A stretch of DNA of 39,377 nucleotides from JAGFIY01 sp964499285 (GTDB lineage Bacteria > Bacteroidota > Ignavibacteria > Ignavibacteriales > Melioribacteraceae). A program made the position numbers and the translations under genes. Positions 26,120 to 34,466 of this stretch are shown here, piece by piece. The notes under the pieces were generated by a model. That model ran no database searches, was not told the DNA's origin, and saw only the letters and a program-made list of their open reading frames with translations. The first letter of the stretch is position 1. The number at the start of each line of letters is the position of its first letter. Location of the stretch: NCBI GenBank assembly GCA_964499285.1, contig CAZCLA010000028.1, positions 1 to 39,377 of the forward strand. Reading direction: 5' to 3'.

Positions 26120-27298
26120 CTATAATTTTGAAATAATTTCATCCGTCATTTGTTGAGTTGTAGCAGCACCCTGACCAATCGCTTTAGATCCTCCTCTTAT
26201 TTTCATCATATCATAGGTCTTTACCTTTCCATCCTCTATCACCGTTGCAATTGCTTTTCTTATTCTGTCTGCATTATCATTTTCACCTATATGATCCAAC
26301 ATCATACAAGCACTTAATATCATTGCAATTGGGTTCACTATTGATGGATTTAATGTTTCATATTTTGGAGCAGAACCGTGAGTTGGCTCAAATACTGCAA
26401 CCTCGTCACCAATATTTGCGGAGCACGCAAAACCAAGCCCGCCAACAAGTCCGGCAAATCCGTCACTTATTATATCACCGAACATATTTTCAGCAACAAG
26501 CACTCCATAATCTTCCGGATTTTTGGTCAGCCACATCATTTGCGCATCAATATTAGTATCCCACAGACTAATATCCGGATAATTTTTTGCAACTTGTCTT
26601 GCAATTTTCAAGTACATACCTGAAGTTTCGCGGAGAACATTTGGTTTTTCGCAAACGGTTACATTTTTATATCCAAATTTCTTAGCGTATTCAAATGCTT
26701 CCTTAAAAATTCTTTCTGTAGCTTGACGCGATACAATCCTGGTTGAAATTGCTAAATCCTCACTTTTAATATGTGCAAATTTTTTCATCTTGGGATGCGT
26801 TTCGAGCGCATCACGTACTTGTTTCGGTGGATTAGTCCATTCTATTCCTCCATACATACCTTCGGTATTTTGTCTGAAAATTACGGCGTTCACCAAAGGT
26901 TCCTCAAATCCGCCTTTTCCATCTTTTCGTATGAAGTTAAGAGGATTTCCTTTAAATGCTTTACATGGTCTTATGCAAATATCGAGATTGAAATGTTGAC
27001 GAAGCCCGACAATTGGGGAAAAGTAAACATAACCCTTATCTTGAAGTTCTGGATCTAGCTCTCTAACAGCATCATCTTTTGGTTTGCTTGTTATCGCACC
27101 AAACAGACCAATTTTATGTTTTTCTAATAATTTTATTGTTCTCTCCGGAAGTGCGTTTCCTTCTTTACACCAGAATTCCCAACCAATGTCACCGTGCACA
27201 TAATTTGCTTCAAATCCGGCAGCTTTTAGTACTTTTATTGCTTCCGGAAGAACAACTTTTCCAATTCCGTCGCCCGGCATCGCTACAATAGTTCTCAT
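26120..27298 (-). CDS. Isocitrate/isopropylmalate dehydrogenase family, probably isocitrate dehydrogenase
   Basis: A 392-residue beta-decarboxylating dehydrogenase. Substrate-binding arginines Arg100, Arg110 and Arg142, the NTEGMYGGIE loop with Tyr149, catalytic Lys218 (CEKPN) and metal-binding Asp251, Asp275 and Asp279 (NMFGDIISD) are all present. After HGSAP the protein reads Lys312-Tyr313, the pair that binds the 2'-phosphate in E. coli NADP-isocitrate dehydrogenase; NAD-dependent members usually have Asp-Ile there. It is therefore probably NADP-dependent. AAAGGAA precedes the ATG. As first gene of the operon, before a (homo)aconitase, it would link isocitrate and 2-oxoglutarate. Homoisocitrate or isopropylmalate dehydrogenase activity cannot be excluded. 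Confidence 0.85.
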   Translation of the reverse strand: MRTIVAMPGDGIGKVVLPEAIKVLKAAGFEANYVHGDIGWEFWCKEGNALPERTIKLLEKHKIGLFGAITSKPKDDAVRELDPELQDKGYVYFSPIVGLRQHFNLDICIRPCKAFKGNPLNFIRKDGKGGFEEPLVNAVIFRQNTEGMYGGIEWTNPPKQVRDALETHPKMKKFAHIKSEDLAISTRIVSRQATERIFKEAFEYAKKFGYKNVTVCEKPNVLRETSGMYLKIARQVAKNYPDISLWDTNIDAQMMWLTKNPEDYGVLVAENMFGDIISDGFAGLVGGLGFACSANIGDEVAVFEPTHGSAPKYETLNPSIVNPIAMILSACMMLDHIGENDNADRIRKAIATVIEDGKVKTYDMMKIRGGSKAIGQGAATTQQMTDEIISKL

Positions 27299-27328
27299 AG
27301 AATTTTCCTTTTTTAATCGGACAAAAAT

Positions 27329-27340
27329 GTAATTAATTAC
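27329..27340. promoter_or_regulatory. 12-bp palindrome at the predicted operon start
   Basis: GTAATTAATTAC is a perfect palindrome overlapping the expected transcription start of the tricarboxylate operon. It could be an operator but might be a chance AT-rich match. Confidence 0.25.
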
Positions 27341-27345
27341 GAAAT

Positions 27346-27376
27346 GAAACTTAGATAGTTAAGTAGATTTTAGCAA
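27346..27376 (-). promoter_or_regulatory. Bacteroidota-type promoter for the tricarboxylate operon
   Basis: On the minus strand TTG (27376-27374), 20 nt, then TAAGTTTC (27353-27346). This matches the TTG-N19-21-TAnnTTTG pattern at all but the last position and leaves a leader of about 40 nt before the dehydrogenase ATG. Confidence 0.45.
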
Positions 27377-27416
27377 GAAAAACCGTCAAATAACCGAATA
27401 ATGGTATAAAATTTAC

Positions 27417-29387
27417 CTAGAAACGGTAATCGAGTTGAATAGTTAGCCTGTTATCGACGTTTCCCTCAATTTCCATGACACCGCTTCCCAAACTTGATTC
27501 ATCCGGTCGAAACGTTTCTGCATATTTAACTGATAATTTGAAATTATAAGGAAGTGAGATTTGAGCGAGAAGATAAAGTCTATATCCCTCGCCGTAAAGT
27601 GGAAGATTGCTCATAACACCAACTACATCGTTTTCGTATTGATATAAACGTGACTCATAAGAATCAGTATCGAAGAAAACAAGACGACCGTAAAAGGTCA
27701 ATAAATCCGATGGTCTGTACCGAATATCTTGAAAAGCTAAAATACCGTTTTCGGTCGATTCTAATCCTTGGTTATAAAGAATCAAATATTCTATTCTGCT
27801 TCTTACGCGGATTGATTTAGTCAACTGGTAAAGAAAATCAACTCGAATATTGTTTTTATTCCGAACGTAAATAATCCTATCCGTATCAGTTGTTGTGGAT
27901 AGTTCTTTCTTCTCGTTCTTATATCTGATGTTAAGTGTGCTCCTGGGTATCAAGCGCGTTTGGTAATCTATTAAATATTCGGTTCCTTTGGATGGGAGGA
28001 AAACCGAAAATGTTGAGTAAGGGAACTTGAATTGATCATAATAAAGATTAAATAAACCGATTGGAGTGCGCCATCGTAATCCAGTGTAGATTCCAAATTC
28101 GTTAATTGTATTTGAACTTTCACCGAAACCGTTGCTGTAGAAAGTATCGTAATTTCTAGGATAGCTTCTGACCGAGGTTGTCAAAATTAAATTACGAGTA
28201 AAGTTGAACTGAACAGAGTTTATGGTTGCAACAGAAGTAGAATTATAAGATGTCTCGCCGGAAAAATATATTTTATCCCAAATCAAAGAATATGACGAAG
28301 AATAGAAATTAAAATCATTTCCCCAAAGTCGATTGTTGTCTGAAAACTCTAACGGATACTTGAAGGAAGTTTTTGTATATAAAACTCCGATATTAAAATA
28401 ACGATCTTGATAGTTGAGTGAAGTTCCCAAATTTGTTGCTGCTGCATTGTTTTTCCGGTTTAATTCATTTTCCGTCCTATGATTGCCATCCAGAGGGAAT
28501 GAAGTAATTTCGTCGAATTCATTTATGTTGGCATCTACTTTATTATAAGAATAAAACGCCGTTAAAGAAAAATTATTGTATGAGGTTTTAAAGGCAGAAC
28601 CACGAAAAAATTGATTTTCGTCAGCACTTGAATAACTAATAATATCGTTGCTGCTTCTTATTGCCGGATTAACCGCATCAGCACCTTTAGAAAAGGCGTA
28701 CGGACTCCATAGGACGAGACCTTGCCCAAATTCGATTAAATAATCACCTATTATAATGTTATCAAAAATTAGAAAATCATTTGCCCTGACAAATCCGGAA
28801 AAATGATCAGCATAAGATTTTTCCCCGGCATCTTTTTCAAATAACACGCCGAAATTGTACCAATCGCCGTAACTGCCTTTCAGTCTGTTGTAATTCTTAA
28901 ATCTATTCCCGGCAAACGTATTTTCTTTAAAACCTCTTTCCTCTTGGATATCATAAATTGCACGTGATCTAAAATCGAAGGATAGTAGTGATTCTACCGG
29001 TACATCCGGCATCTCTCTTTTCTCTGCATCTTTAGTTGTCAAAAATTTCGTTAACAAGAATACTTTTCTTTCATCTAATATTTCGATGTTGTTAAGCTCC
29101 AGAACGGAAAATAATTTCCCAAATTTTTCTCGATAATCTATAATTGCACTAGCTTCAGTGAAATCAATGAATGGAATGCGAAGAAGATCAGATGCGGTCG
29201 CTTCGTTAACGTTTATCGGATTGTTCATTAAGAATTCAATTAAATCGTATAAATCTTGATTCTCGTCTTCTGTGGTGGATTCTTCCAAATACTCACTTAT
29301 CAGTTCCTGTACTGAAAGAGTCGTGTCAACCTGGGCATAAAATGAAGCAGAAAACAGAAACAACGCCGCAATTATTCTTTTCAACAT
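27417..29387 (-). CDS. Exported beta-barrel protein with an N-terminal degenerate HhH region
   Basis: A 656-residue protein with a signal peptide (about residues 1-19, ending FYAQ). Residues about 50-115 resemble ComEA-type helix-hairpin-helix repeats: INVNEATASDLLRIPFIDF, ASAIIDYREKFGKLFSVLEL. The hairpin that reads PGIG in DNA-binding ComEA is PFID here. The remaining ~500 residues alternate in the manner of an outer-membrane beta-barrel (YRFxxSL-type strands, LIEFGQGLVLWSPYAF) and the protein ends in an aromatic strand, LTIQLDYRF. It starts 3 nt after the stop of the PorV/PorQ-like gene, so the two are co-transcribed. Similar proteins occur in related bacteria, but I know of no proven function. 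Confidence 0.8.
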   Translation of the reverse strand: MLKRIIAALFLFSASFYAQVDTTLSVQELISEYLEESTTEDENQDLYDLIEFLMNNPINVNEATASDLLRIPFIDFTEASAIIDYREKFGKLFSVLELNNIEILDERKVFLLTKFLTTKDAEKREMPDVPVESLLSFDFRSRAIYDIQEERGFKENTFAGNRFKNYNRLKGSYGDWYNFGVLFEKDAGEKSYADHFSGFVRANDFLIFDNIIIGDYLIEFGQGLVLWSPYAFSKGADAVNPAIRSSNDIISYSSADENQFFRGSAFKTSYNNFSLTAFYSYNKVDANINEFDEITSFPLDGNHRTENELNRKNNAAATNLGTSLNYQDRYFNIGVLYTKTSFKYPLEFSDNNRLWGNDFNFYSSSYSLIWDKIYFSGETSYNSTSVATINSVQFNFTRNLILTTSVRSYPRNYDTFYSNGFGESSNTINEFGIYTGLRWRTPIGLFNLYYDQFKFPYSTFSVFLPSKGTEYLIDYQTRLIPRSTLNIRYKNEKKELSTTTDTDRIIYVRNKNNIRVDFLYQLTKSIRVRSRIEYLILYNQGLESTENGILAFQDIRYRPSDLLTFYGRLVFFDTDSYESRLYQYENDVVGVMSNLPLYGEGYRLYLLAQISLPYNFKLSVKYAETFRPDESSLGSGVMEIEGNVDNRLTIQLDYRF

Positions 29388-29390
29388 AGC

Positions 29391-30242
29391 TTAGAAACCA
29401 AGTATTCTTTTAATTTCTGTTTGACGGGATTCAAATTCGGAAAAATGAACTATCAATCCAACTTGATGCGTGAGTCCCAAATCTTGATGTGACATTAAAG
29501 AATAATCAAGATTGAAATATGAATAGTGTATGCCAACTCCTGCTGAATACGTTGACGGTTCAGTGTTAGTTCCCATCCTTAAAGAGAGATATTGAATAAT
29601 TAAGTATTCAACTCCGAATCTGAAAGAAACGGGAAATCCCAATTCCTTTTCCAGCGCTCCGTTTAAAGATAGTTCGGGGAGTGCATCGTAACTTATTCCC
29701 AAATTGTAACGGACGGGAATTTGATCAGGTTCATCACCGTAAGTCGCTCGAGCCAAGTTAGATAAATAAAAACCAAGCCTAAGATCGGAAGTGATATAAC
29801 TTAAACCACCAAGATTGAGCAAAATACTCCCGTCGCTACCGTAATTTTCTATCTTCAAATTTTGGTAAAAAATTGAAGCACCTAAAAAGAATCTTTCTTC
29901 GATCACTGTAGAGAAACTCAATCCGAATTTTGTTTCACGGTACAATTCGAAACCATAAGTCATAAATCCCGCACCAATAGTACCAAAAGAGAACGGTTCT
30001 GAAAAAGCGGCATAACCATGGGCTAGTTCAGATAATCCAAATGGAGAAGGGGAGTAATAAACTCCAATTTCTCGCCAATTGAACTGGGCTAAACCAGATG
30101 GATTGTTAAAAAATGCAAAGACGTCGTTGCTTAATGCAGTTGTAGAGTGCGAAAGTGCAATTTGCCTTGCACCGGGATCGCTCTGTGAAAAAACAGATGT
30201 CACAGAAATTGTAGCAATTATAAGGAACTTTATTATTTTCAT
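29391..30242 (-). CDS. PorV/PorQ-like outer-membrane beta-barrel protein
   Basis: A 283-residue exported protein: signal peptide to about residue 19 (SVFSQ), then GARQIALSHSTTALSNDVFAFFNNPSGLAQF, the opening shared by PorV/PorQ and UPF0164/FadL-related barrels of Bacteroidota, followed by 12-14 predicted strands. PorV and PorQ are type IX secretion components that shuttle or attach cargo; other members have unknown roles. It is the first gene of a pair with the HhH/beta-barrel gene, divergent from porD. The presence of porD nearby makes a link to type IX secretion plausible but unproved. Confidence 0.75.
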   Translation of the reverse strand: MKIIKFLIIATISVTSVFSQSDPGARQIALSHSTTALSNDVFAFFNNPSGLAQFNWREIGVYYSPSPFGLSELAHGYAAFSEPFSFGTIGAGFMTYGFELYRETKFGLSFSTVIEERFFLGASIFYQNLKIENYGSDGSILLNLGGLSYITSDLRLGFYLSNLARATYGDEPDQIPVRYNLGISYDALPELSLNGALEKELGFPVSFRFGVEYLIIQYLSLRMGTNTEPSTYSAGVGIHYSYFNLDYSLMSHQDLGLTHQVGLIVHFSEFESRQTEIKRILGF

Positions 30243-30427
30243 CGAGTTAAATTTGAAAGTTATATTAAAATTTAGGCATTCTCGAATAAATTATAAACAT
30301 TATTTTTCAATATTCATTATTTGATAAAAAATACAATAATTTCTGTTAATGCAAAAACCACCTATAATATGAGAAAATTTTGATCAATTTTCTTAAATTT
30401 AGTTTAGAATAAGAAAAAGGTAAAAAT

Positions 30428-31300
30428 ATGAAAAAGCTTATGATATTGTTGTTGCTTCCTGCAATTATGTTAGGACAAGAGTTAAACGCAAAAGTTGAAA
30501 TTAATTTTGAACAACTCCCAAATGAAGCAAAAGAAAGACTGAAAAACTTTGACAGAGATATTCAGGAGTATCTTAACAATAATAGGTTTAGTAATACGAA
30601 TTGGGAGTGGGATAGAATCGATTGCAATTTTACTATTTTCTTTATGAGTGCTGATGATACTAAATATAAAGCTCAGTTAGTTGTCACCAGTCAACGGCCG
30701 ATAGAAAACTCACAGAGCAGTTCATTGATGTTGAATATTCGTGACGATAAGTGGTCATTCGATTATGAACCCAGCCAAAGTATGATGTTCAATTCATCCG
30801 AGTTTGATCCGTTGCTTAGTTTCTTAAATTATTATGCATATGTAATTTTAGCTTTTGACGCTGACTCATACAATCCGAATGGCGGAACTACATTGTTCAA
30901 CAAAGCCTTGGATCTATGTGTTAGAGGAGGTTCATCGACAAGCAAAGACGGTTGGGAACTGACACGAGATAGCTTTAGTAGACGAGCATTAATCGATGAT
31001 GTTCTTTCCGGGGCATTCTCACAATTCCGGGAGGATTATTTCGAGTATCACTACAACGGACTTGATATTTTTAACCAGGATAAAAATCTGGCACAGAAAA
31101 ATATTGTTGGACTCGTAAATAATTTTTATGAGAAAAAAGATATGATAGATACAAGAAGTGTTTTGAAACGTGTTTTCTTCTCAGCGAAATCCGGTGAAAT
31201 AGTTCAATACTTAAGCGACTATCCTGACAAAACAATTTTTCAAAAGTTGATGGTAATTGATCCACCTAACACATCAAAGTATCAAGAAGCATTGAACTAA
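30428..31300 (+). CDS. porD: Type IX secretion protein PorD (DUF4835)
   Basis: A 290-residue periplasmic protein with a short signal peptide (residues 1-16, ending MLGQ). The mature part starts ELNAKVEINFEQL and contains WEWDRIDCNFTIFF, the double SSLMLNIRDDKWSFDYEP region and FDPLLSFLNYYAYVILAFDADSY, all typical of DUF4835/PorD, a protein needed for the type IX secretion and gliding machinery. The C-terminal RSVLKRVFFSAKSGEIV is also a family landmark. Its stop overlaps the end of the convergent cyclophilin gene by 4 bp, leaving no room for a separate terminator. The presence of PorD implies that the genome carries type IX secretion. Confidence 0.88.
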   Translation: MKKLMILLLLPAIMLGQELNAKVEINFEQLPNEAKERLKNFDRDIQEYLNNNRFSNTNWEWDRIDCNFTIFFMSADDTKYKAQLVVTSQRPIENSQSSSLMLNIRDDKWSFDYEPSQSMMFNSSEFDPLLSFLNYYAYVILAFDADSYNPNGGTTLFNKALDLCVRGGSSTSKDGWELTRDSFSRRALIDDVLSGAFSQFREDYFEYHYNGLDIFNQDKNLAQKNIVGLVNNFYEKKDMIDTRSVLKRVFFSAKSGEIVQYLSDYPDKTIFQKLMVIDPPNTSKYQEALN

Positions 31301-33267
31301 TTATTATTGATCAGTGTTATTTCCAGTATCTTGTCGTTGAGGTCGATGTTGTTAACTGTTTCCATTCCACGTTTAACTTTAGCGAAGTTTGTATAATTAC
31401 CGTTTAGATGAGGTGCATAACTATGCATAACGAACCATTGTGAACCCTCAGTATCCATTCCTGCACTAGCCATTCCTACATATCCTTCATCAAACGGAAT
31501 GAATGAAAACTCACTCTTAATTTCATATCCTGGTCCGCCCCAACCGGTTCCTGATCTATCGCCGGTTTGAATCACAAAATTTGGAACTACTCTGTGGAAT
31601 GGGACACCGTTATAATATCCCCGCTTTGCGAGATAGATAAAATTGCCTACACTAATCGGAGCAAATTCGGGTAAAAACTCTATCTCAAAATCGCCCTTGT
31701 TTGTTTTAACGACTGCCGAGCGGTAATCAAATGCAGAAGTAAAAAACTCATCAAAGTTAACCGAATATTCTTTTGATGGCGCAATAGTGCCGAAAGGTCT
31801 GTCTAATTTCGAAATAGCAAATTTTGCTATAGATGGAACACTTGATACTGCAAGTGCTTCATAGATGTTTCTTGAATCTTCTTTGGAAATTTGCTCGAAA
31901 GCTTGAGCAAATATAGGAACAGCTTCTGCAAAGTTCGCATTATTTATATTCTTGTTAATTTTGGTTGATAACAATTCCTTCAAAATTTTAGAATTATTCG
32001 TCAAGAATGCTGAATCGAGAAAGGAAACGGTGATTGCATTAAATATGGGCGAATCGTCTCTTATTAAATTTATTATCAATTCTGAAAAACTATGATTTTC
32101 CTCATAATCTTTTTGAAGGGATAAAAGAGAACTTATATAGCTGTAAGCATTTTGGGATTCAATTTTCGGATAATAATCAATGAAAAACTGAAGTCTCCAT
32201 TGAGAGTCAGGATGAAGTGCAGCTATTTGAAACAAATATTCATTTCTAATCTTATTTTTTAATTGAGCTATGATATTTGGAATTTCTTTACTGAAGAGGA
32301 TAGAATAACTTACATCTAGTTCCCCCTGTGAATTTACCGTCAAGGAATCTTTAATTAAGTACTCTTTTAATAGATTATTAAAATTAATAGAAGAATCAAT
32401 TCTGGTAATTTCCCTTATTGATTGAGCTGTTTGACGAGATACATTTGGATTTGGGTCCTTCAAGAGTTTCAGATAATTTAATAGCTCATTCTCATTCTTG
32501 AAATCAAAATAAGCCAAAGTTCTTGCCGCTTCCACTCTAACCCGCCAATCCTTATGTGTGATTATTTTTACTTCTAGATCGTTTGAGAAGGGGAATGATT
32601 TCATCCTCCTAAGATTAGCTAAAGTAAATAACACATCACTAGTTGATTTTGATGATAGTAGTTCTTCGAAATATGAAATTGCTTTTTCCGAACCACCCAA
32701 TCGATAAAGTGAGTAGAGAGAATAAAATCGTTCATCGAAATCGTCACTCTCCAAACGAGAAACTAAAAAATCAATTTCTGTTTCATCCTTTGTTTTTATA
32801 CCTCTCAAAGCAAATTGAAGAATAGCTGCTTCAACAAGAGGCTGATCTTTTTCATTATATTCATTTATTAGAAATGATAAATCTTTTTCGGTACCAATTC
32901 TTCCGATCGCAAAAAAGAGTTCACGTAGTTCATCCTTGCTTAAATCGTGAGAAATCTTTGATCTGAGATATTCTACAGATTGCTCGGTATAGCCGAGTTT
33001 TCCTAGAGCAAAAAGAATAAATAATGAGTTCTTATTGAAATCGAGTTGAATTATTTGGTCTATAAAATTTGTGTCAGCAGAATGAGCTATTGAAAGGAGT
33101 GCTGCGTTTACTTTTTCAGTTTCACCTGAATTCAAGTAATCAATAAAAATATTTTCATTAAAATTTCTGAAGAAAGTACTTCTGACAAGTTTATAATCAC
33201 GCTCATTATATTGTGCAAACAATAATTGTTGAATTAAAATGATAGATATGAATAAAAATTTATTCAT
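31297..33267 (-). CDS. Periplasmic HEAT-repeat cyclophilin peptidyl-prolyl isomerase
   Basis: A 656-residue exported protein with signal peptide (about 1-18, LLFAQ). Residues about 40-490 are helical-pair repeats of the HEAT type (for example LFILFALGKLGY, RELFFAIGRIGTEKDL, DWRVRVEAARTLAYFD, PNVSRQTAQSIREI). Residues about 505-650 are a cyclophilin domain: TNKGDFEIEFLPEFAPISVGN, GYYNGVPFHRVVPNFVIQTGD, GMASAGMDTEGSQWFV and LNGNYTNFAKV, including the catalytic FHRV arginine. It starts 2 nt after the GNAT gene's stop. The large scaffold suggests a chaperone that assists folding of outer-membrane or secreted proteins. Confidence 0.9.
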   Translation of the reverse strand: MNKFLFISIILIQQLLFAQYNERDYKLVRSTFFRNFNENIFIDYLNSGETEKVNAALLSIAHSADTNFIDQIIQLDFNKNSLFILFALGKLGYTEQSVEYLRSKISHDLSKDELRELFFAIGRIGTEKDLSFLINEYNEKDQPLVEAAILQFALRGIKTKDETEIDFLVSRLESDDFDERFYSLYSLYRLGGSEKAISYFEELLSSKSTSDVLFTLANLRRMKSFPFSNDLEVKIITHKDWRVRVEAARTLAYFDFKNENELLNYLKLLKDPNPNVSRQTAQSIREITRIDSSINFNNLLKEYLIKDSLTVNSQGELDVSYSILFSKEIPNIIAQLKNKIRNEYLFQIAALHPDSQWRLQFFIDYYPKIESQNAYSYISSLLSLQKDYEENHSFSELIINLIRDDSPIFNAITVSFLDSAFLTNNSKILKELLSTKINKNINNANFAEAVPIFAQAFEQISKEDSRNIYEALAVSSVPSIAKFAISKLDRPFGTIAPSKEYSVNFDEFFTSAFDYRSAVVKTNKGDFEIEFLPEFAPISVGNFIYLAKRGYYNGVPFHRVVPNFVIQTGDRSGTGWGGPGYEIKSEFSFIPFDEGYVGMASAGMDTEGSQWFVMHSYAPHLNGNYTNFAKVKRGMETVNNIDLNDKILEITLINNN

Positions 33268-33269
33268 TT

Positions 33270-34391
33270 CTATGCAATAGTCATTTGATAGATTCGATAG
33301 GTTTTATACCTGACTCCCTTCATTGTTTCAGCACCGCGTACCATCATGTTGTTGTCTTCTAAGATCCAGCTTGCTTCACCTAAAAAGATTCCTCTTTCAG
33401 CGGCACGTTTTACAACTTCTACATAAAATGAGGCATCCAAACCTTTCTTCTGATATTCGGGAATTAAACCTAATATTATAATTCTAGCCCAAGGAATATT
33501 TTTTCTTTGAGTGAACAGTTTTATGAAGTTAAAAGGCAGCAATCTACCGTTCATCTCTTTGAAGATGTAATTGTAATCCGGAAGCACCAATGCAAATCCA
33601 ACTGTCTCTTTTTCATTTTCCATAAACAAAACAAGATTTGGATCAACAAGCGGTTTAAGATCCGCAGCAAGATAATCTATTTCTTCATCGGTTAAAGGAA
33701 CAAAACCCCAGTTAGGAGCCCAAGCTTTATTATACACATATTTTACACGTTCTAATTCTGCGTTAAAATTTTTCATATCCATTCCTCTGATCGAAACATT
33801 CGAACGTCTCAGAGCAATATCGGAAATCCTAAAAATTTTTTCGGATTTTTTTATCTCTTCGTTGATAATTTTATAAGCATACAAGTCTTTTGCTTTGTAA
33901 AGTCCGTAATTCTCCAATAGCTTAATATAGTAAGGGGGATTATAAGGCATCAGCATTCGGGGCGGATCATCAAAACCCTCTACAAGTAGAGCGTATTCAT
34001 CGTTTACAGATGGATTTGCCGGACCTCGCATAACATCAAATCCTTTTTCCAGCAGCCAATATTTTGCAGCATCAAGCAAAGAATTTGCAACAAGTTGATC
34101 ATCAATGGATTCAAAAAATCCAAAAAATCCTACCTTATCGTCATGTTCTTTGTTGTGAAGATCATTTTTAATTGCTGCAATCCTACCGACGATTTCATCA
34201 TCCTTATAAGCCAAAAACATTTGAATTTGTGCGTGCTTAAAGAAAGGATTCTTTTTTGTATCGAGCAATTTCATTTTATCAAAAAGAAGCGGCGGAACCC
34301 AGTTTGGATTGTTTTCATAAATTTTCCACTGCATCTTAAGAAATTTTTTTATTTCAGATTTAGATTCGATAGGTACAACAGAAATGCTCAT
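33270..34391 (-). CDS. GNAT-superfamily acyltransferase, candidate ceramide synthase partner
   Basis: A 373-residue cytoplasmic protein of a Bacteroidota-type GNAT family. Landmarks: NPNWVPPLLFDKMKLLDTKKNP at residues 28-49, FFKHAQIQMFLAY, VGFFGFFES, DVMRGPANPSVNDEYALLVEGF and the acyl-CoA-binding loop IPEYQKKGLDASFY (about residue 317). GAGGG precedes the ATG. It lies directly downstream of spt on the same strand, though a terminator separates them, and 2 nt before the HEAT-cyclophilin gene. Bacterial ceramide synthase is a GNAT-like N-acyltransferase found near spt, so this protein is a candidate to acylate 3-ketosphinganine. Its own substrate is not shown by the sequence. Confidence 0.8.
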   Translation of the reverse strand: MSISVVPIESKSEIKKFLKMQWKIYENNPNWVPPLLFDKMKLLDTKKNPFFKHAQIQMFLAYKDDEIVGRIAAIKNDLHNKEHDDKVGFFGFFESIDDQLVANSLLDAAKYWLLEKGFDVMRGPANPSVNDEYALLVEGFDDPPRMLMPYNPPYYIKLLENYGLYKAKDLYAYKIINEEIKKSEKIFRISDIALRRSNVSIRGMDMKNFNAELERVKYVYNKAWAPNWGFVPLTDEEIDYLAADLKPLVDPNLVLFMENEKETVGFALVLPDYNYIFKEMNGRLLPFNFIKLFTQRKNIPWARIIILGLIPEYQKKGLDASFYVEVVKRAAERGIFLGEASWILEDNNMMVRGAETMKGVRYKTYRIYQMTIA

Positions 34392-34411
34392 TTTGCCCTC
34401 GATAAAAATTT

Positions 34412-34445
34412 ATAAAAAAAGCACACTGTTTATCACAGTATGCTT
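34412..34445 (-). terminator. Intrinsic terminator after spt
   Basis: On the minus strand AAGCATACTGT, loop GATAA, ACAGTGTGCTT, then TTTTTAT. The 11-bp stem has one mismatch and is followed by a T-run, a textbook rho-independent terminator. It lies between the spt stop and the GNAT start, so the GNAT and cyclophilin genes need read-through or their own promoter. Confidence 0.8.
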
Positions 34446-34466
34446 CTAATATCTGATCAGTAAAAT

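Noticed and set aside
27417..29387. DNA-uptake receptor based on the HhH repeats
   Set aside because: The DNA-binding GIG hairpin is replaced by FID, and no com genes are nearby; kept only as an open question.
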